From Haloferax mucosum ATCC BAA-1512 (GTDB lineage: Archaea > Halobacteriota > Halobacteria > Halobacteriales > Haloferacaceae), in NCBI RefSeq assembly GCF_000337815.1, contig NZ_AOLN01000018.1, forward strand, positions 434,001 to 498,000: a stretch of DNA of 64,000 bases. The letters are read 5' to 3'. Positions 7,454 to 15,752 of this stretch are shown here, in pieces. The stretch's first letter is position 1, and every line of letters starts with the position of its first letter. Under the pieces are notes generated by a model. That model worked only from the letters and a program-made list of their open reading frames with translations, did no database searches and was not told where the DNA came from. A program made the position numbers and the translations under genes.

Positions 7454-10030
7454 TTAGTCGCGGCGGACGGCGAGGAGTGCCGCGGCGACGAGCGCGACGA
7501 GAGCGACCGAGATACCGAAGCCAGGCGTGCTGGACTCGGTGGTCTCTTCGGACTCATCAGTCGGCTCTTCGGTTGCGGTTGCCGTCTCCGTGGATTCCTC
7601 GGTCGTCGGCTCTTCGGTTGCGGTTGCCGTCTCCGTGGATTCCTCGGTTGCCGTTTCTTCAGTCGTCGTTTCTGCGACAGCACCGACGGTACCGTCAGCG
7701 GTGGCGTCCGATGCGGTGCCCTTGTCGGCAGAGACGGTCACTTCGAACGTATCGTTCAGCTTCTGCTCCGAGAAGTCAAATGCAGAGGAGAACGTACCAT
7801 CAGCCTGGACGTAGACCGTCCCGGTCTTGAGGAAGCGCGGCTGGGTGTCGTCGGTAGACTTCACGCGGACCGTGAGCGCCGTACCGGGGGACACGGAGAC
7901 CGTTCCCGAGATGGTCTGTTCGGCGGCGTTCTGGACGCCGAATTCGTCCTTGTCGAGGTTGAGTTCGGGCTTGACGACTTCGAATTCGGCGGACGTGGAT
8001 TCGCCGTCTTCGGTGTCGGTCAGGTTACCGTCCTCTATGACGTGGAACGTCGCGTTGAACGCGTCGTCGTCCTCGACGAGAGACTGTTCGGATGCACCGT
8101 CGTAGTAGTCCGTACGGGAGGCAGAGACGTCATTCAGATCGTACGCGATGAAGTACGTGTCGTTCTCGCCGTCAGCGATGACCGTGGCGCTGGTGCTGTT
8201 GACGCCCAGGACCTTGGATTCGCGGTTTGGACCGGGGTTCGACTGTTCAACGGTGAGGTTGAACTCGTTGCCCGTGAGCGTGTCGAAGTCCTTCACGTCG
8301 AAGGCACCTTCGAGACCCGTCGCGCTGACCTGGTGGACGACGAAGTCGCCGTTTGCGACCTCGTCAGCTTCCGTCAGGTTCTCGTTTTCGATTGCCTCGT
8401 AGACGTCTTCGGAGTCAGCGAGGTCTGCGCCCGTCGGGGCCGTCCAGATCGTCTGACTGTTCGTGCTACGCTCTTCGAGGACGAGCGTTGCAACGTTGTC
8501 TGCTTCGCCGTCGGTTGCGACTTCGACACCGTAGTCACCGGCGTCGAGAAGAGCGCCCTTTGCGATCTCCGTCGTGATGTCGTCAACCGTGTAGTCGTCG
8601 TCGCCGTCATCAACGTCGAACGAGGCCGTCTTCTTCGGTTCGTACGTGTTGAAGAGGAGCGTGACGACGCCGTCGTCGTTACCGTCTTCGACGGTGATGT
8701 TAGCGCTGTAACCGAGCTTCGCTTCACCGACCGTAACCGTGGCGGTGTCCGTCCCTTCGAGGGTCACGTTGATTTCGGCGATGTCGCCGACCTCTTCGTT
8801 AATCACGGAGGACGTGAAGTCGGACGTGGAGTCCTTGGCCTTCGTGACGGAGACCGTGTCGGACTCGACGCTGACACCCGAGTAGGCGTCAGTTACTTCG
8901 ACCGTGTAGTCATCTGCATCAAGCGTGCTGAGGTTGAAGTCGCCTTCACCCTGGCCGTTGAGCGTGATGGTTTCCGTTGCGCCGTCAACCTCGTCACCGT
9001 CGCTGTCGAGCGCGACAACGTCGATGGTTCGGCCGTTAGCCTGTGCGGCGACCGAGCCTTCGAGGGCGTCGTCGGTGGAGATGTTCAGGTCGTCAACGCT
9101 GACCTCGAGACCGAGGTCGCGGACGTCAACTTCAGCGTCCTGCGTGCCACCGATGGTGAAGTCGTAGGTGTCGAGCTGCTGGCCGTCGGTGTCGAAGACG
9201 AAGACCTGGCTGTTGTCGCCAGTGGAACCAGCGAACTGGTAGTTGCTGTCGTCGTCAGTGCCTTCAACTTCGACCGAAACGCCGGTCGAACCAGCATCGA
9301 CTGCGACTTTCGAACCCTTGTACGCCGTGTTGTTGGACTTGCTAGCGACGTAGACGGGTGCGAACGTGACGTCTTCCGTGGCGGAGGCCGTGTTACCGGA
9401 GCCGTCCGTCACCTTGTACGTGACTTCGAGGTCGTCCGTGTAGACCTTCGAGAGCGTGACCACAAGCTGGCCACCGTTCTTGGTGAAGCTCTGCGTCAGG
9501 TTGGATTCGCCGTCCGTGACGTTCAGCTTGCTGACGCTGACCGTCTCGTCGAAGGCGACTTCAACCTTCGGCGTTCCGTCGTCGTAGTGAACTGCCGAAG
9601 AGAATTCCGGCTTCTCGGAGGCAGTGACGGTGAGCTCGGCACCCTTTTTAACACCAGCAGCAGCTCCATCAGTGAAGCTACCAGTCTCAAGAGCAGAAAC
9701 GTTGTAGGTTCCTGTAGAGACATCGGCAAGGTCAAGAGCAGTAGGGAAGTTGCTCGCGTCACCAGAAGTGACATTCGGTTCAGATGTGTTATAGTAGCCA
9801 TCACCGTTGATGTCTACCCACACTTGGAACGTTCCAGCAGAGCCGTCATTATCGTTAACAGACGTAACGCCGACAGACGCACTCGAACCTGCTTCAACAG
9901 AAGTGGTGTCGAGCGTAACGTCATCGACAGTCGCGGCAGCCGTACCCGTGAACGCGATGGACCCGGCAAAGACCGAGAAGACCATCAGCGCAGCGAGTAG
10001 GACCGCGCGGATTTGTTTGTTTTGTGTCAT
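7454..10030 (-). CDS. S-layer-like surface glycoprotein with PGF-CTERM anchor
   Basis: An 858-residue secreted protein. The signal peptide is MTQNKQIRAVLLAALMVFSVFAGSIAFTGTAAA, very like Haloferax S-layer pre-proteins. The mature protein is highly acidic and beta-rich, with repeated Ig-like stretches and many N-x-S/T sequons for N-glycosylation. Near residue 785 begins a Thr/Glu/Ser-rich stalk (likely O-glycosylated) with two near-identical 15-residue repeats, then STPGFGISVALVALVAAALLAVRRD: a PGF motif, a TM helix and basic residues, the archaeosortase A signal. It is probably the major S-layer glycoprotein or a paralogue of it. Codon usage in roughly the first 130 codons is less GC-biased than in the rest. 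Confidence 0.88.
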   Translation of the reverse strand: MTQNKQIRAVLLAALMVFSVFAGSIAFTGTAAATVDDVTLDTTSVEAGSSASVGVTSVNDNDGSAGTFQVWVDINGDGYYNTSEPNVTSGDASNFPTALDLADVSTGTYNVSALETGSFTDGAAAGVKKGAELTVTASEKPEFSSAVHYDDGTPKVEVAFDETVSVSKLNVTDGESNLTQSFTKNGGQLVVTLSKVYTDDLEVTYKVTDGSGNTASATEDVTFAPVYVASKSNNTAYKGSKVAVDAGSTGVSVEVEGTDDDSNYQFAGSTGDNSQVFVFDTDGQQLDTYDFTIGGTQDAEVDVRDLGLEVSVDDLNISTDDALEGSVAAQANGRTIDVVALDSDGDEVDGATETITLNGQGEGDFNLSTLDADDYTVEVTDAYSGVSVESDTVSVTKAKDSTSDFTSSVINEEVGDIAEINVTLEGTDTATVTVGEAKLGYSANITVEDGNDDGVVTLLFNTYEPKKTASFDVDDGDDDYTVDDITTEIAKGALLDAGDYGVEVATDGEADNVATLVLEERSTNSQTIWTAPTGADLADSEDVYEAIENENLTEADEVANGDFVVHQVSATGLEGAFDVKDFDTLTGNEFNLTVEQSNPGPNRESKVLGVNSTSATVIADGENDTYFIAYDLNDVSASRTDYYDGASEQSLVEDDDAFNATFHVIEDGNLTDTEDGESTSAEFEVVKPELNLDKDEFGVQNAAEQTISGTVSVSPGTALTVRVKSTDDTQPRFLKTGTVYVQADGTFSSAFDFSEQKLNDTFEVTVSADKGTASDATADGTVGAVAETTTEETATEESTETATATEEPTTEESTETATATEEPTDESEETTESSTPGFGISVALVALVAAALLAVRRD
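7561..7648. repeat. Tandem 45-bp repeat coding for the Thr-rich stalk
   Basis: Two in-frame copies, 7561-7605 and 7606-7648 (the second differs at its edge), encode TEESTETATATEEPT-type 15-residue units on the minus strand. The copies are essentially identical at DNA level, including third positions, which points to recent duplication. Copy number could vary between strains and would lengthen or shorten the spacer between the folded domains and the membrane anchor. Confidence 0.8.
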
Positions 10031-10252
10031 TGTTATAGATTGATCTATAAGCGGCGAAACAGCTTTCTGCCCTCGTGCCCGGGGGTAGGACCGGGCTAGG
10101 GATTACTTGCTGAGATCACCTTGGGTAGGGGTACGAAAGCGAGTCACTGGAGTCACGATAAATACTTTGTGGAATGTCTTGGTCACTAGAACGTCACGGG
10201 TGCCAAAATATCAAAATTAGAATACTACTCAATAGTTGTAGTATATATTACT
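10031..10252 (-). promoter_or_regulatory. S-layer promoter and structured mRNA leader
   Basis: This 222-base noncoding region lies upstream of the S-layer gene. A TATA-like TATTTATC (minus strand) at 10157-10164 predicts a start near 10135 and a leader of about 105 bases, similar in length to the long S-layer leader I recall in Haloferax volcanii. The leader holds two hairpins: GCCCGG/CCGGGC at 10077-10096, and TTATAGAT-TG-ATCTATAA at 10033-10050, which ends two bases before the start codon. The second would cover the ribosome-binding region and may tune translation or mRNA stability. Confidence 0.6.
10205..10244 (-). terminator. Hairpin plus T-rich tract after the glyoxalase-fold gene
   Basis: On the minus strand, nine bases past the stop codon of the glyoxalase-fold gene, ATACTAC and GTAGTAT pair as a 7-bp stem (10222-10244), followed by TTCTAATTTTGATATTTTGG. 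Stem plus T-rich stretch is a good archaeal termination signal, and it separates that gene from the S-layer promoter just downstream. Confidence 0.6.
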
Positions 10253-11032
10253 CTATTCTGGTGACTCGAAATCGGCCGGGAGAATTTCGACTTCGTGTCC
10301 GTCTTGGTCTTTAGTAAACGCGAACATGTCGTCACACGACTCGGGAGTGCGGTACGCTTCGGCCTCGCGTTCCATGAGCGTCTCCCAGTATTCGTTGAGG
10401 TCGTCGGCACGGACAGCGAGATGCCCCCAGGCATCGCCCATCTCGTAGGACCGGCCGTCGTAGTTGTACGTGAGTTCGACCGCCATCGCCTCTTCTGCGG
10501 CGTCTTCCGGCTTCACAAAGTAGTTTGCGAAGGTATCGGATTCCCAGCGGCCGGTGTGTTCGTATTCGAACTTTCGAGTCCAGAAGCCGAGCGCTTCGTC
10601 GGCGTCTTCGACACGAATCATCGTGTGGTCGAGACTCCACTTGGCACCGTAGTCGCGCTTGACAATTTCGACTTCGTGCCCGTCTGGGTCTTTCACGAAC
10701 GCGTAGCGGCCACCACATGATTCGGGGTCGCGGTAGTCGTCAACGCCTTCGTCCAACAACTGTTGATACGACGATTCCAGTTCGTCCTCGGGGACACGAA
10801 CGGCGATGTGCCCCCAGGCATCGCCCATCTCGTAAGTGTGGTTGCCGTGGTTGTACGTGAGTTCGAGCACCGCGCCGTCCTCGTGAAGTTCTTCGGGACC
10901 GAGATAGACGTTAGTGAACGTATCGGCTTCCCAGCGGCCTTTCTCTTCATAATTGAGGTGGGTCGTGTACCAGTCGAGCGATTCTTCGAGGTCCTCAACA
11001 CGAAGCATTACGTGGTCGAGCGTTCCGGACAT
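10253..11032 (-). CDS. Glyoxalase/VOC-fold protein with two tandem domains
   Basis: A 259-residue protein made of two VOC domains in series. Domain 1 (about 1-130) starts GTLDHVMLRVEDLEESLDWY and ends DPDGHEVEIVKRD. Domain 2 (about 135-255) starts WSLDHTMIRVEDADEALGFW and ends DQDGHEVEILPAD. Both retain the His and Glu positions of the metal site, and both have an ELTYN-x-GDAWGH block like lactoylglutathione lyase. It may detoxify methylglyoxal with a haloarchaeal thiol such as gamma-glutamylcysteine; that substrate is inferred. Methylglyoxal synthase is encoded at 37906-38289. The ATG at 11032 is used rather than the TTG six bases upstream. Confidence 0.88.
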   Translation of the reverse strand: MSGTLDHVMLRVEDLEESLDWYTTHLNYEEKGRWEADTFTNVYLGPEELHEDGAVLELTYNHGNHTYEMGDAWGHIAVRVPEDELESSYQQLLDEGVDDYRDPESCGGRYAFVKDPDGHEVEIVKRDYGAKWSLDHTMIRVEDADEALGFWTRKFEYEHTGRWESDTFANYFVKPEDAAEEAMAVELTYNYDGRSYEMGDAWGHLAVRADDLNEYWETLMEREAEAYRTPESCDDMFAFTKDQDGHEVEILPADFESPE

Positions 11033-11169
11033 ATCCAACAGGTGAGGCGTACGGGCGAAAAAACGTACCGAACGCGGAACTCACCGTCGAGAGTTGTTAC
11101 GGGGGTGTAAACCGGAAGAGACGGGTCGTTACGTGTCTCATAAGTACCCTGAACGATTACGAGTTGGTC

Positions 11170-12618
11170 GTGCCTTCGGTCCCCAACCCAGTCCGACTCC
11201 TCATTCTCGGTATCGGACTCGCGCTCTCACGAATTGGGTATCTCGACCGTGAGCGTGCCATCCGCATTTCCGACCTCGCGTGGCCCCGTGTCGTGACCGG
11301 TCTCGCCCGGATGTCGAAAAACGCCGTTGACGTGGCGATGGTCGGGATTGCCTCCGGAACCGGCGCAATCACGGGTGTCGGGATTGCCGGACCGTACTGG
11401 GGGCTCGCGTTCGCACTCGGCGGCGGTGTCGCAGGCGGAACAATCGCGCTCGTCTCACAACGATTCGGCGCGGACGCAATGGACGAGTTAGGGCTTGCAG
11501 TTCGGTCGAGCGCACTGCTCACCGTCGTTGCAACACTCCCCGTGATGGTCGTCTTCTGGCTGTTTCCGACCGAGTTAATTTCGCTCCTCAGCAACAATCC
11601 CGAGGCGATCGAACTCGGAGCTGAGTACCTCCGAATCGTCGGACTCGGTGTCCCGTTCGCCGGGTTAAACCTCATCGGCAGTCGCGTCCTCGTCGGGACC
11701 GACGACGCCTACACGGCGATGGTTCTCCGCGCGAGCGGCGCGGTCGTGAACATTGGTGTCAACGCGGTTCTCATCTTCGGCTTCGATATGGGCGTCGAAG
11801 GTGCAGCGCTCGGGACCGTTCTCTCCAACGTCGTCGTCACCAGTGCGTTCGCTATCGGCCTGTCGTACGGCTCACTGCCGGGAGTCGGTGCGTTCCCCGT
11901 CACCATCGACCCCTTCGGTTCGTTCGTCGATTTCGAGACGCTTTCCGACCTGGTCACAATCGGCCTTCCGGTGATGGGGCGCGGGCTCGTCTGGACCGTC
12001 GCCGAGTTTCCGATGCTTGCGATTCTCGATATGTTCGGGGCGGACGTGGTCGCGGCGTTCGTCATCGTCCGGCGCATCTGGGGGCTGATGAACACTCCCG
12101 GTTGGGGCTTCGGTCTGGCGTCTTCGAGTCTCGTTGGACAGGCACTCGGAAAAGGCGACGAGGAGACGGCGGAAGCCTACGGAAACGAAGTGATTCGCTT
12201 CGCCGTGGCAACGTACATCATCTCCGCGATTCTCGTCGCGCTATTCGCCCGACCAATCGTCCTCGGATTCGTCAAAGACCCAAGTACGAGCGGCATGGTT
12301 GTCTCGACTGCCGTCAATTTAGTCTACGTCGCCTGTATCGCCGTCGTGTTACAGGGTGTTTCGGGCGGTGCGGCGGGGCCGCTCGACGCGAGTGGCGACA
12401 CCGCGTGGACGTTCGGAAGCCAGTTCGTCGGCATGTTCTTCTGTTCGATTCCACTCACCTACGTTGGGTCCGTGACCGAACTGGGAATCACCGGACTCTA
12501 TCTGGCGTTCCTCGCCGAAACCACGATTCCAGCGGTGCTGAACTTCTATCGGTTCCGTACTGGGACGTGGAAGGTCGTCAGCCGAGGCTACCGACCAGAG
12601 ACTGTCGCAGACGACTGA
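11170..12618 (+). CDS. MATE family efflux transporter
   Basis: A 482-residue membrane protein with about 12 hydrophobic segments in two similar halves, the usual size for MATE/DinF exporters. The N-terminal half has LAWPRVVTGLARMSKNAVDVAMVG and IAGPYWGLAFALGGGVAGGTIALVSQRFGA; the repeat half has LVTIGLPVMGRGLVWTVAEFPMLAILDMFGADVVAAFVIVRRIW. It should export drugs or metabolites using a Na or H gradient; the cargo is unknown. No ATG precedes the conserved part, so GTG at 11170 (V-P-S-V-P-N-P-V) is the preferred start; TTG at 11164 is possible. It is divergent from the glyoxalase-fold gene. Confidence 0.88.
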   Translation: MPSVPNPVRLLILGIGLALSRIGYLDRERAIRISDLAWPRVVTGLARMSKNAVDVAMVGIASGTGAITGVGIAGPYWGLAFALGGGVAGGTIALVSQRFGADAMDELGLAVRSSALLTVVATLPVMVVFWLFPTELISLLSNNPEAIELGAEYLRIVGLGVPFAGLNLIGSRVLVGTDDAYTAMVLRASGAVVNIGVNAVLIFGFDMGVEGAALGTVLSNVVVTSAFAIGLSYGSLPGVGAFPVTIDPFGSFVDFETLSDLVTIGLPVMGRGLVWTVAEFPMLAILDMFGADVVAAFVIVRRIWGLMNTPGWGFGLASSSLVGQALGKGDEETAEAYGNEVIRFAVATYIISAILVALFARPIVLGFVKDPSTSGMVVSTAVNLVYVACIAVVLQGVSGGAAGPLDASGDTAWTFGSQFVGMFFCSIPLTYVGSVTELGITGLYLAFLAETTIPAVLNFYRFRTGTWKVVSRGYRPETVADD

Positions 12619-12821
12619 GTTCGAGCGTTCGTGGAAGGTGAATGGCGTGCTCACGGACGCGCGTAGACAAATACAACACGGGAGACCTCACAACGGGAGC
12701 AACACAGTAACGCGCCAGTACCCACAGCCCAACAACACGCAGTGATTTAACACGTGAAAATCGACGGCTCCGACCGATTAGGGCGACACGTCGAGTACTC
12801 GGGGCGGCGTCGAACAGGTGA

Positions 12822-13310
12822 TTACACCTCAGACGCGTCAGTGTACGACCAGTAGAGGTAGGACGCAACAGCCCACAAAAAGACCGTCCCGACCGGCCAC
12901 GCGGTTCGGTTCGGTTGAACCGAGAACCCACGAGCGACTTCTAATTGTGTTACACCCGCGAGAACGAGCCCTGCGACCGTAATCCGAACGTCCGAGCGCC
13001 CGAACAGATACCCCGAGAGCGCGCTCCCGAGAGAGACGAGAAAACACACGACTCCAAGCGGCCACGCGAGAATAAAGTCTGGAAGCCCCATCGTGAGATG
13101 AAAGAGGAAGTCGGTAATCGTCGTGACGCTCAGCGTGGACGGCGAGACGAGTCCCCACGGAAACAAAAGCGCCGTGGTACCCGTCGAGAACGTCTGGACA
13201 GACCACGGAACGAGTCCGAGAACTGAAACGAGGAGTAACGTGATTCGACGCCGACGCCGAATCGCGCCTGTGTGAAGACCGTCAGCGCGCTCCGGCGTAT
13301 CCGACGTCAC
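12822..13310 (-). CDS. Small polytopic membrane protein, TIGR04206-like
   Basis: A 162-residue hydrophobic protein with about five TM segments after a basic N-terminus (GAIRRRRRITLLL). It resembles the haloarchaeal TIGR04206 family, which I recall being named for its occurrence near archaeosortase A; here artA is about 6 kb away. The GTG start at 13310 overlaps the DRG stop codon in a GTGA arrangement, so the two genes are co-transcribed and probably translationally coupled. No catalytic motif is visible and the function is unknown. Confidence 0.75.
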   Translation of the reverse strand: MTSDTPERADGLHTGAIRRRRRITLLLVSVLGLVPWSVQTFSTGTTALLFPWGLVSPSTLSVTTITDFLFHLTMGLPDFILAWPLGVVCFLVSLGSALSGYLFGRSDVRITVAGLVLAGVTQLEVARGFSVQPNRTAWPVGTVFLWAVASYLYWSYTDASEV

Positions 13311-14416
13311 CGTTGGGAGATAATGCGAAGCACGTCTTCGTCGGCGAGTTCGTGGTCGCGGCCGACCTGTTGTTCGTCGTGTTTGGCGCTCGGTCCCGAC
13401 ACGCGGGCGAACCGGAACCGGTTGTCGAGTTTCGCGCCCAGTTTGTGTACGGCGTCGTCGATAGTGTCGCCTTCGCGGAGGATAAGCGGTTCTTCGTAAT
13501 CGACGCCGCGACCGGGTTTATCCATGTAGATTCGGATAAGGCCGAGTGCCTCCCAAATCTCGTCTTTCAGCGCGTCAAGGCCCTTTTCGGCTTCGGCGCT
13601 GATGAACGTCACTTCGTCGGGGTTGAGACCGACTTCTCGAAGGTTCTCTTCGACCGTCGGAAGGTAGTCCTTGTCGATGAGGTCGGCCTTGTTGACGGCG
13701 ACGATAGACGGCAGGTAGACGCGGTTTTTCATGATGCCGTCAACGAGTTCGTCGATAGTCGTCTCACCGCGAAGCGTCACTTCGGCGTTGACGAAGCCGT
13801 GCTCGCGGAGAATTCCCTTTATCGTGTCCTCTTCGAGGTCAACGCTGTCGCTTTTGGTCACGCGGATGCCGCCTTTCCCACGCTTCGTGATAGAGAGGTT
13901 CGGCGGCGACGTGTCCAGACGAATCTTGTTGGCGTAGAGTTCCTGTTGCAGTCGCTCGTAGCGCTCGATTTCGAACACGGACAACATGAAGACGACGAGG
14001 TCGGCGGTGCGAACGACAGATAAAACTTCTTTACCGCCGCCGCGACCGCCAGCGGCACCTTCGATGAGGCCGGGAACGTCCAGTATCTGGATGTTTGCGC
14101 CTTTGTATTTGAGCATTCCCGGATTCACGTCGAGCGTGGTGAATTCGTACTCGCCAGTCTCACTGTCCGCGTTGGTGAGCGCGTTGATGAGCGTCGATTT
14201 CCCGACGCTGGGGAATCCGACCAGGGCGACTGTCGCATCGCCGGTCTTCTCGACGGCGTAGCCTTGGCCGCCACCGGCCGAACTCTGGTTTTCGAGTTTC
14301 TCTTTCAACTCCGCGAGTTTCGCCTTCAACCGACCGATGTGCGCCTCGGTCGATTTGTTGTACGGCGTATTAGATATCTCCTCGCGGATATCTTCGATCT
14401 CCTCCTCCAGTCCCAT
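13307..14416 (-). CDS. DRG family (Obg-related) GTP-binding protein
   Basis: A 369-residue translation-associated GTPase of the developmentally regulated GTP-binding type. In order: an N-terminal helical region (MGLEEEIEDIREEISNTPYN), the G domain with Walker A GFPSVGKST at residues 67-75, switch region EFTTLDVNPG, DVPGLIEGAAGG from 112, NKAD for guanine recognition, an inserted S5D2L-type domain, and a C-terminal TGS domain (IRIYMDKPGRGVDYEEPLILREGDTIDDAVHKLG). The family binds ribosomes. The start is ATG at 14416, not the TTG six bases upstream. It is the first gene of a two-gene operon with the TIGR04206-like protein. Confidence 0.95.
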   Translation of the reverse strand: MGLEEEIEDIREEISNTPYNKSTEAHIGRLKAKLAELKEKLENQSSAGGGQGYAVEKTGDATVALVGFPSVGKSTLINALTNADSETGEYEFTTLDVNPGMLKYKGANIQILDVPGLIEGAAGGRGGGKEVLSVVRTADLVVFMLSVFEIERYERLQQELYANKIRLDTSPPNLSITKRGKGGIRVTKSDSVDLEEDTIKGILREHGFVNAEVTLRGETTIDELVDGIMKNRVYLPSIVAVNKADLIDKDYLPTVEENLREVGLNPDEVTFISAEAEKGLDALKDEIWEALGLIRIYMDKPGRGVDYEEPLILREGDTIDDAVHKLGAKLDNRFRFARVSGPSAKHDEQQVGRDHELADEDVLRIISQR

Positions 14417-14627
14417 CGTCAACAGTTCCGCCGCGTCAGTCGAAAAACCCTTTCCTTCCGCCGCGCAGATTCACATCGGAAGAAAACACGGACAGAAAGC
14501 GACAGCGCCCGGCACTATCGAGCGAACACCACTAGTAGTGCCTTTGACATGATTGGGTTTCGCACGCGTGCGCAGAGAACTTCCGGCACGATTATACAGG
14601 GGGCATCCGACCGGCCAATGGAGACTG

Positions 14628-14831
14628 ATGTCGGACCCCAGAACGCTCCGCGACAGCACGCAAATCGTGCTTCCGTGTGCGGTTCTGGATAGTATACGCG
14701 ACGAGATCGAAGCCGAGTTCGTCGTCTCTATCCACGCCCAGACCGAAGAGATGTGTCGAATTATCGGGAGTCCAGTGGAGATTCGGGCGGTGAGTGATTT
14801 TCTCACCCGTCAGGGTATCTCGCTCCGGTAG
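14628..14831 (+). CDS. Small conserved haloarchaeal protein, VNG_1110C-like
   Basis: A 67-residue protein, MSDPRTLRDSTQIVLPCAVLDSIRDEIE, ending VEIRAVSDFLTRQGISLR. The pattern (a short basic start, IVLP, an alpha/beta stretch and a closing I-GSPVEI-x-F-RxG-S) matches a family I remember as VNG_1110C. It looks like a single small alpha/beta domain with no metal site. The start at 14628 is chosen on that homology. Function is unknown. It precedes the cox-neighbourhood genes but with its own spacing, so operon membership is unclear. Confidence 0.75.
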   Translation: MSDPRTLRDSTQIVLPCAVLDSIRDEIEAEFVVSIHAQTEEMCRIIGSPVEIRAVSDFLTRQGISLR

Positions 14832-14876
14832 CCGTCGTTCCGAAGGGCTTGTTACGCCACAGGCCAACGGACCTGT

Positions 14877-15242
14877 ATGGACGAAGCGCCGGGACTCTCC
14901 GACCAGTACCGCACGGCCAGTCCGTGGCCGGTGTTCATCGCGCTTGGAATCCCCATCTCGGAATTGGGTCTGCTTTTCGGCCTGTTTCCGCTCGCCGTTG
15001 GCGGACTGCTCCTCTTCGGCGGTAGCGTCGTCGGTATGCTCAGCGAATCCGGATACGTGAACTCGACGATGTGGGCATCGGTCGTGTTTTCGGTGCTTCT
15101 GTTCGCATTCGGGAGCGCACTGGCGTTCACCGAAGTCAACCTCGTCGTCCGCGGATACGCGACTATCGCTGCGGCCGCGTTGCTCGTCGTTGGTGGCGTC
15201 GTCTTCGAACTGTTCGTCCGCGAGCAACGAGACGCGTTCTAA
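14877..15242 (+). CDS. Small cox-cluster membrane protein
   Basis: A 121-residue protein with a short soluble N-terminus (MDEAPGLSDQYRTASPWPVFIALG) and four hydrophobic segments. The opening LSDQYRTASPWPVF-x-ALG is characteristic of small haloarchaeal proteins encoded next to cytochrome oxidase subunit I, annotated only as cox cluster proteins (DUF7541-like, from memory). It could be an accessory subunit or assembly factor of the oxidase; no haem or copper ligands stand out. The next gene follows after 88 bases in the same direction. Confidence 0.75.
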   Translation: MDEAPGLSDQYRTASPWPVFIALGIPISELGLLFGLFPLAVGGLLLFGGSVVGMLSESGYVNSTMWASVVFSVLLFAFGSALAFTEVNLVVRGYATIAAAALLVVGGVVFELFVREQRDAF

Positions 15243-15330
15243 GCCCGGAAGGCCGCTCGGTCACGCCGGTGGCTTCGAGACGAACGAGAAACCAACAATC
15301 TATTTGAACGGCGTCCCCGAGTGTCTCGAT

Positions 15331-15690
15331 ATGGCAACCAAGACGTTCGACAAGGAGACGCTCCTCGACTTGACGGTCAACATGGTACCGTTAGTCATCA
15401 TCCTGTTCTTCGTGGTGGCATTCGCCATTGCCAACCCGTTCGGGTTCGAATCGCTCACCTCGGGGATTCAGTACGGCCTGTTAATCGCGCCGTTCGTTCT
15501 CTTGGCAGTACTTACGTACCTCTCGGGGAAGGCAATCGCTGGTGCCGAACAGTCCGGTACCGTCTACCCGCCGGGTCAGGCGACGGTTCCCGGCGTCGGT
15601 CCGCTCCACGAAGAGGAAGCGACTGAAGCGTCCGAACTCGAAGAATCGGACAGCCCCGGCGCAGTCGAAGCGGCCGAAGAGACGGCTTAA
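15331..15690 (+). CDS. Small two-helix membrane protein of the cox region
   Basis: A 119-residue protein: MATKTFDKETLLDLTVNMVPLVIILFFVVAFAI gives one TM helix, and YGLLIAPFVLLAVLTYLSGKAIA a second. The last 40 residues form an acidic Glu/Ala-rich tail. It resembles the DUF6684 family, found by haloarchaeal coxA genes and suspected to be a small oxidase subunit. The ATG at 15331 is preferred; the longer open frame upstream is not conserved-looking. It lies 62 bases upstream of the subunit I gene, probably in one transcript. Confidence 0.75.
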   Translation: MATKTFDKETLLDLTVNMVPLVIILFFVVAFAIANPFGFESLTSGIQYGLLIAPFVLLAVLTYLSGKAIAGAEQSGTVYPPGQATVPGVGPLHEEEATEASELEESDSPGAVEAAEETA

Positions 15691-15752
15691 AACACCTCGA
15701 ATCGCAGGGCGGTCCCGAATCTTTCATTACCCTGCACTACTCAGGCACATCC

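Noticed and set aside
8042-10000. Long plus-strand ORF of 652 codons opposite the S-layer gene
   Set aside because: High GC makes long antisense frames. The product has no domain, and the minus-strand protein has a signal peptide and PGF-CTERM tail.
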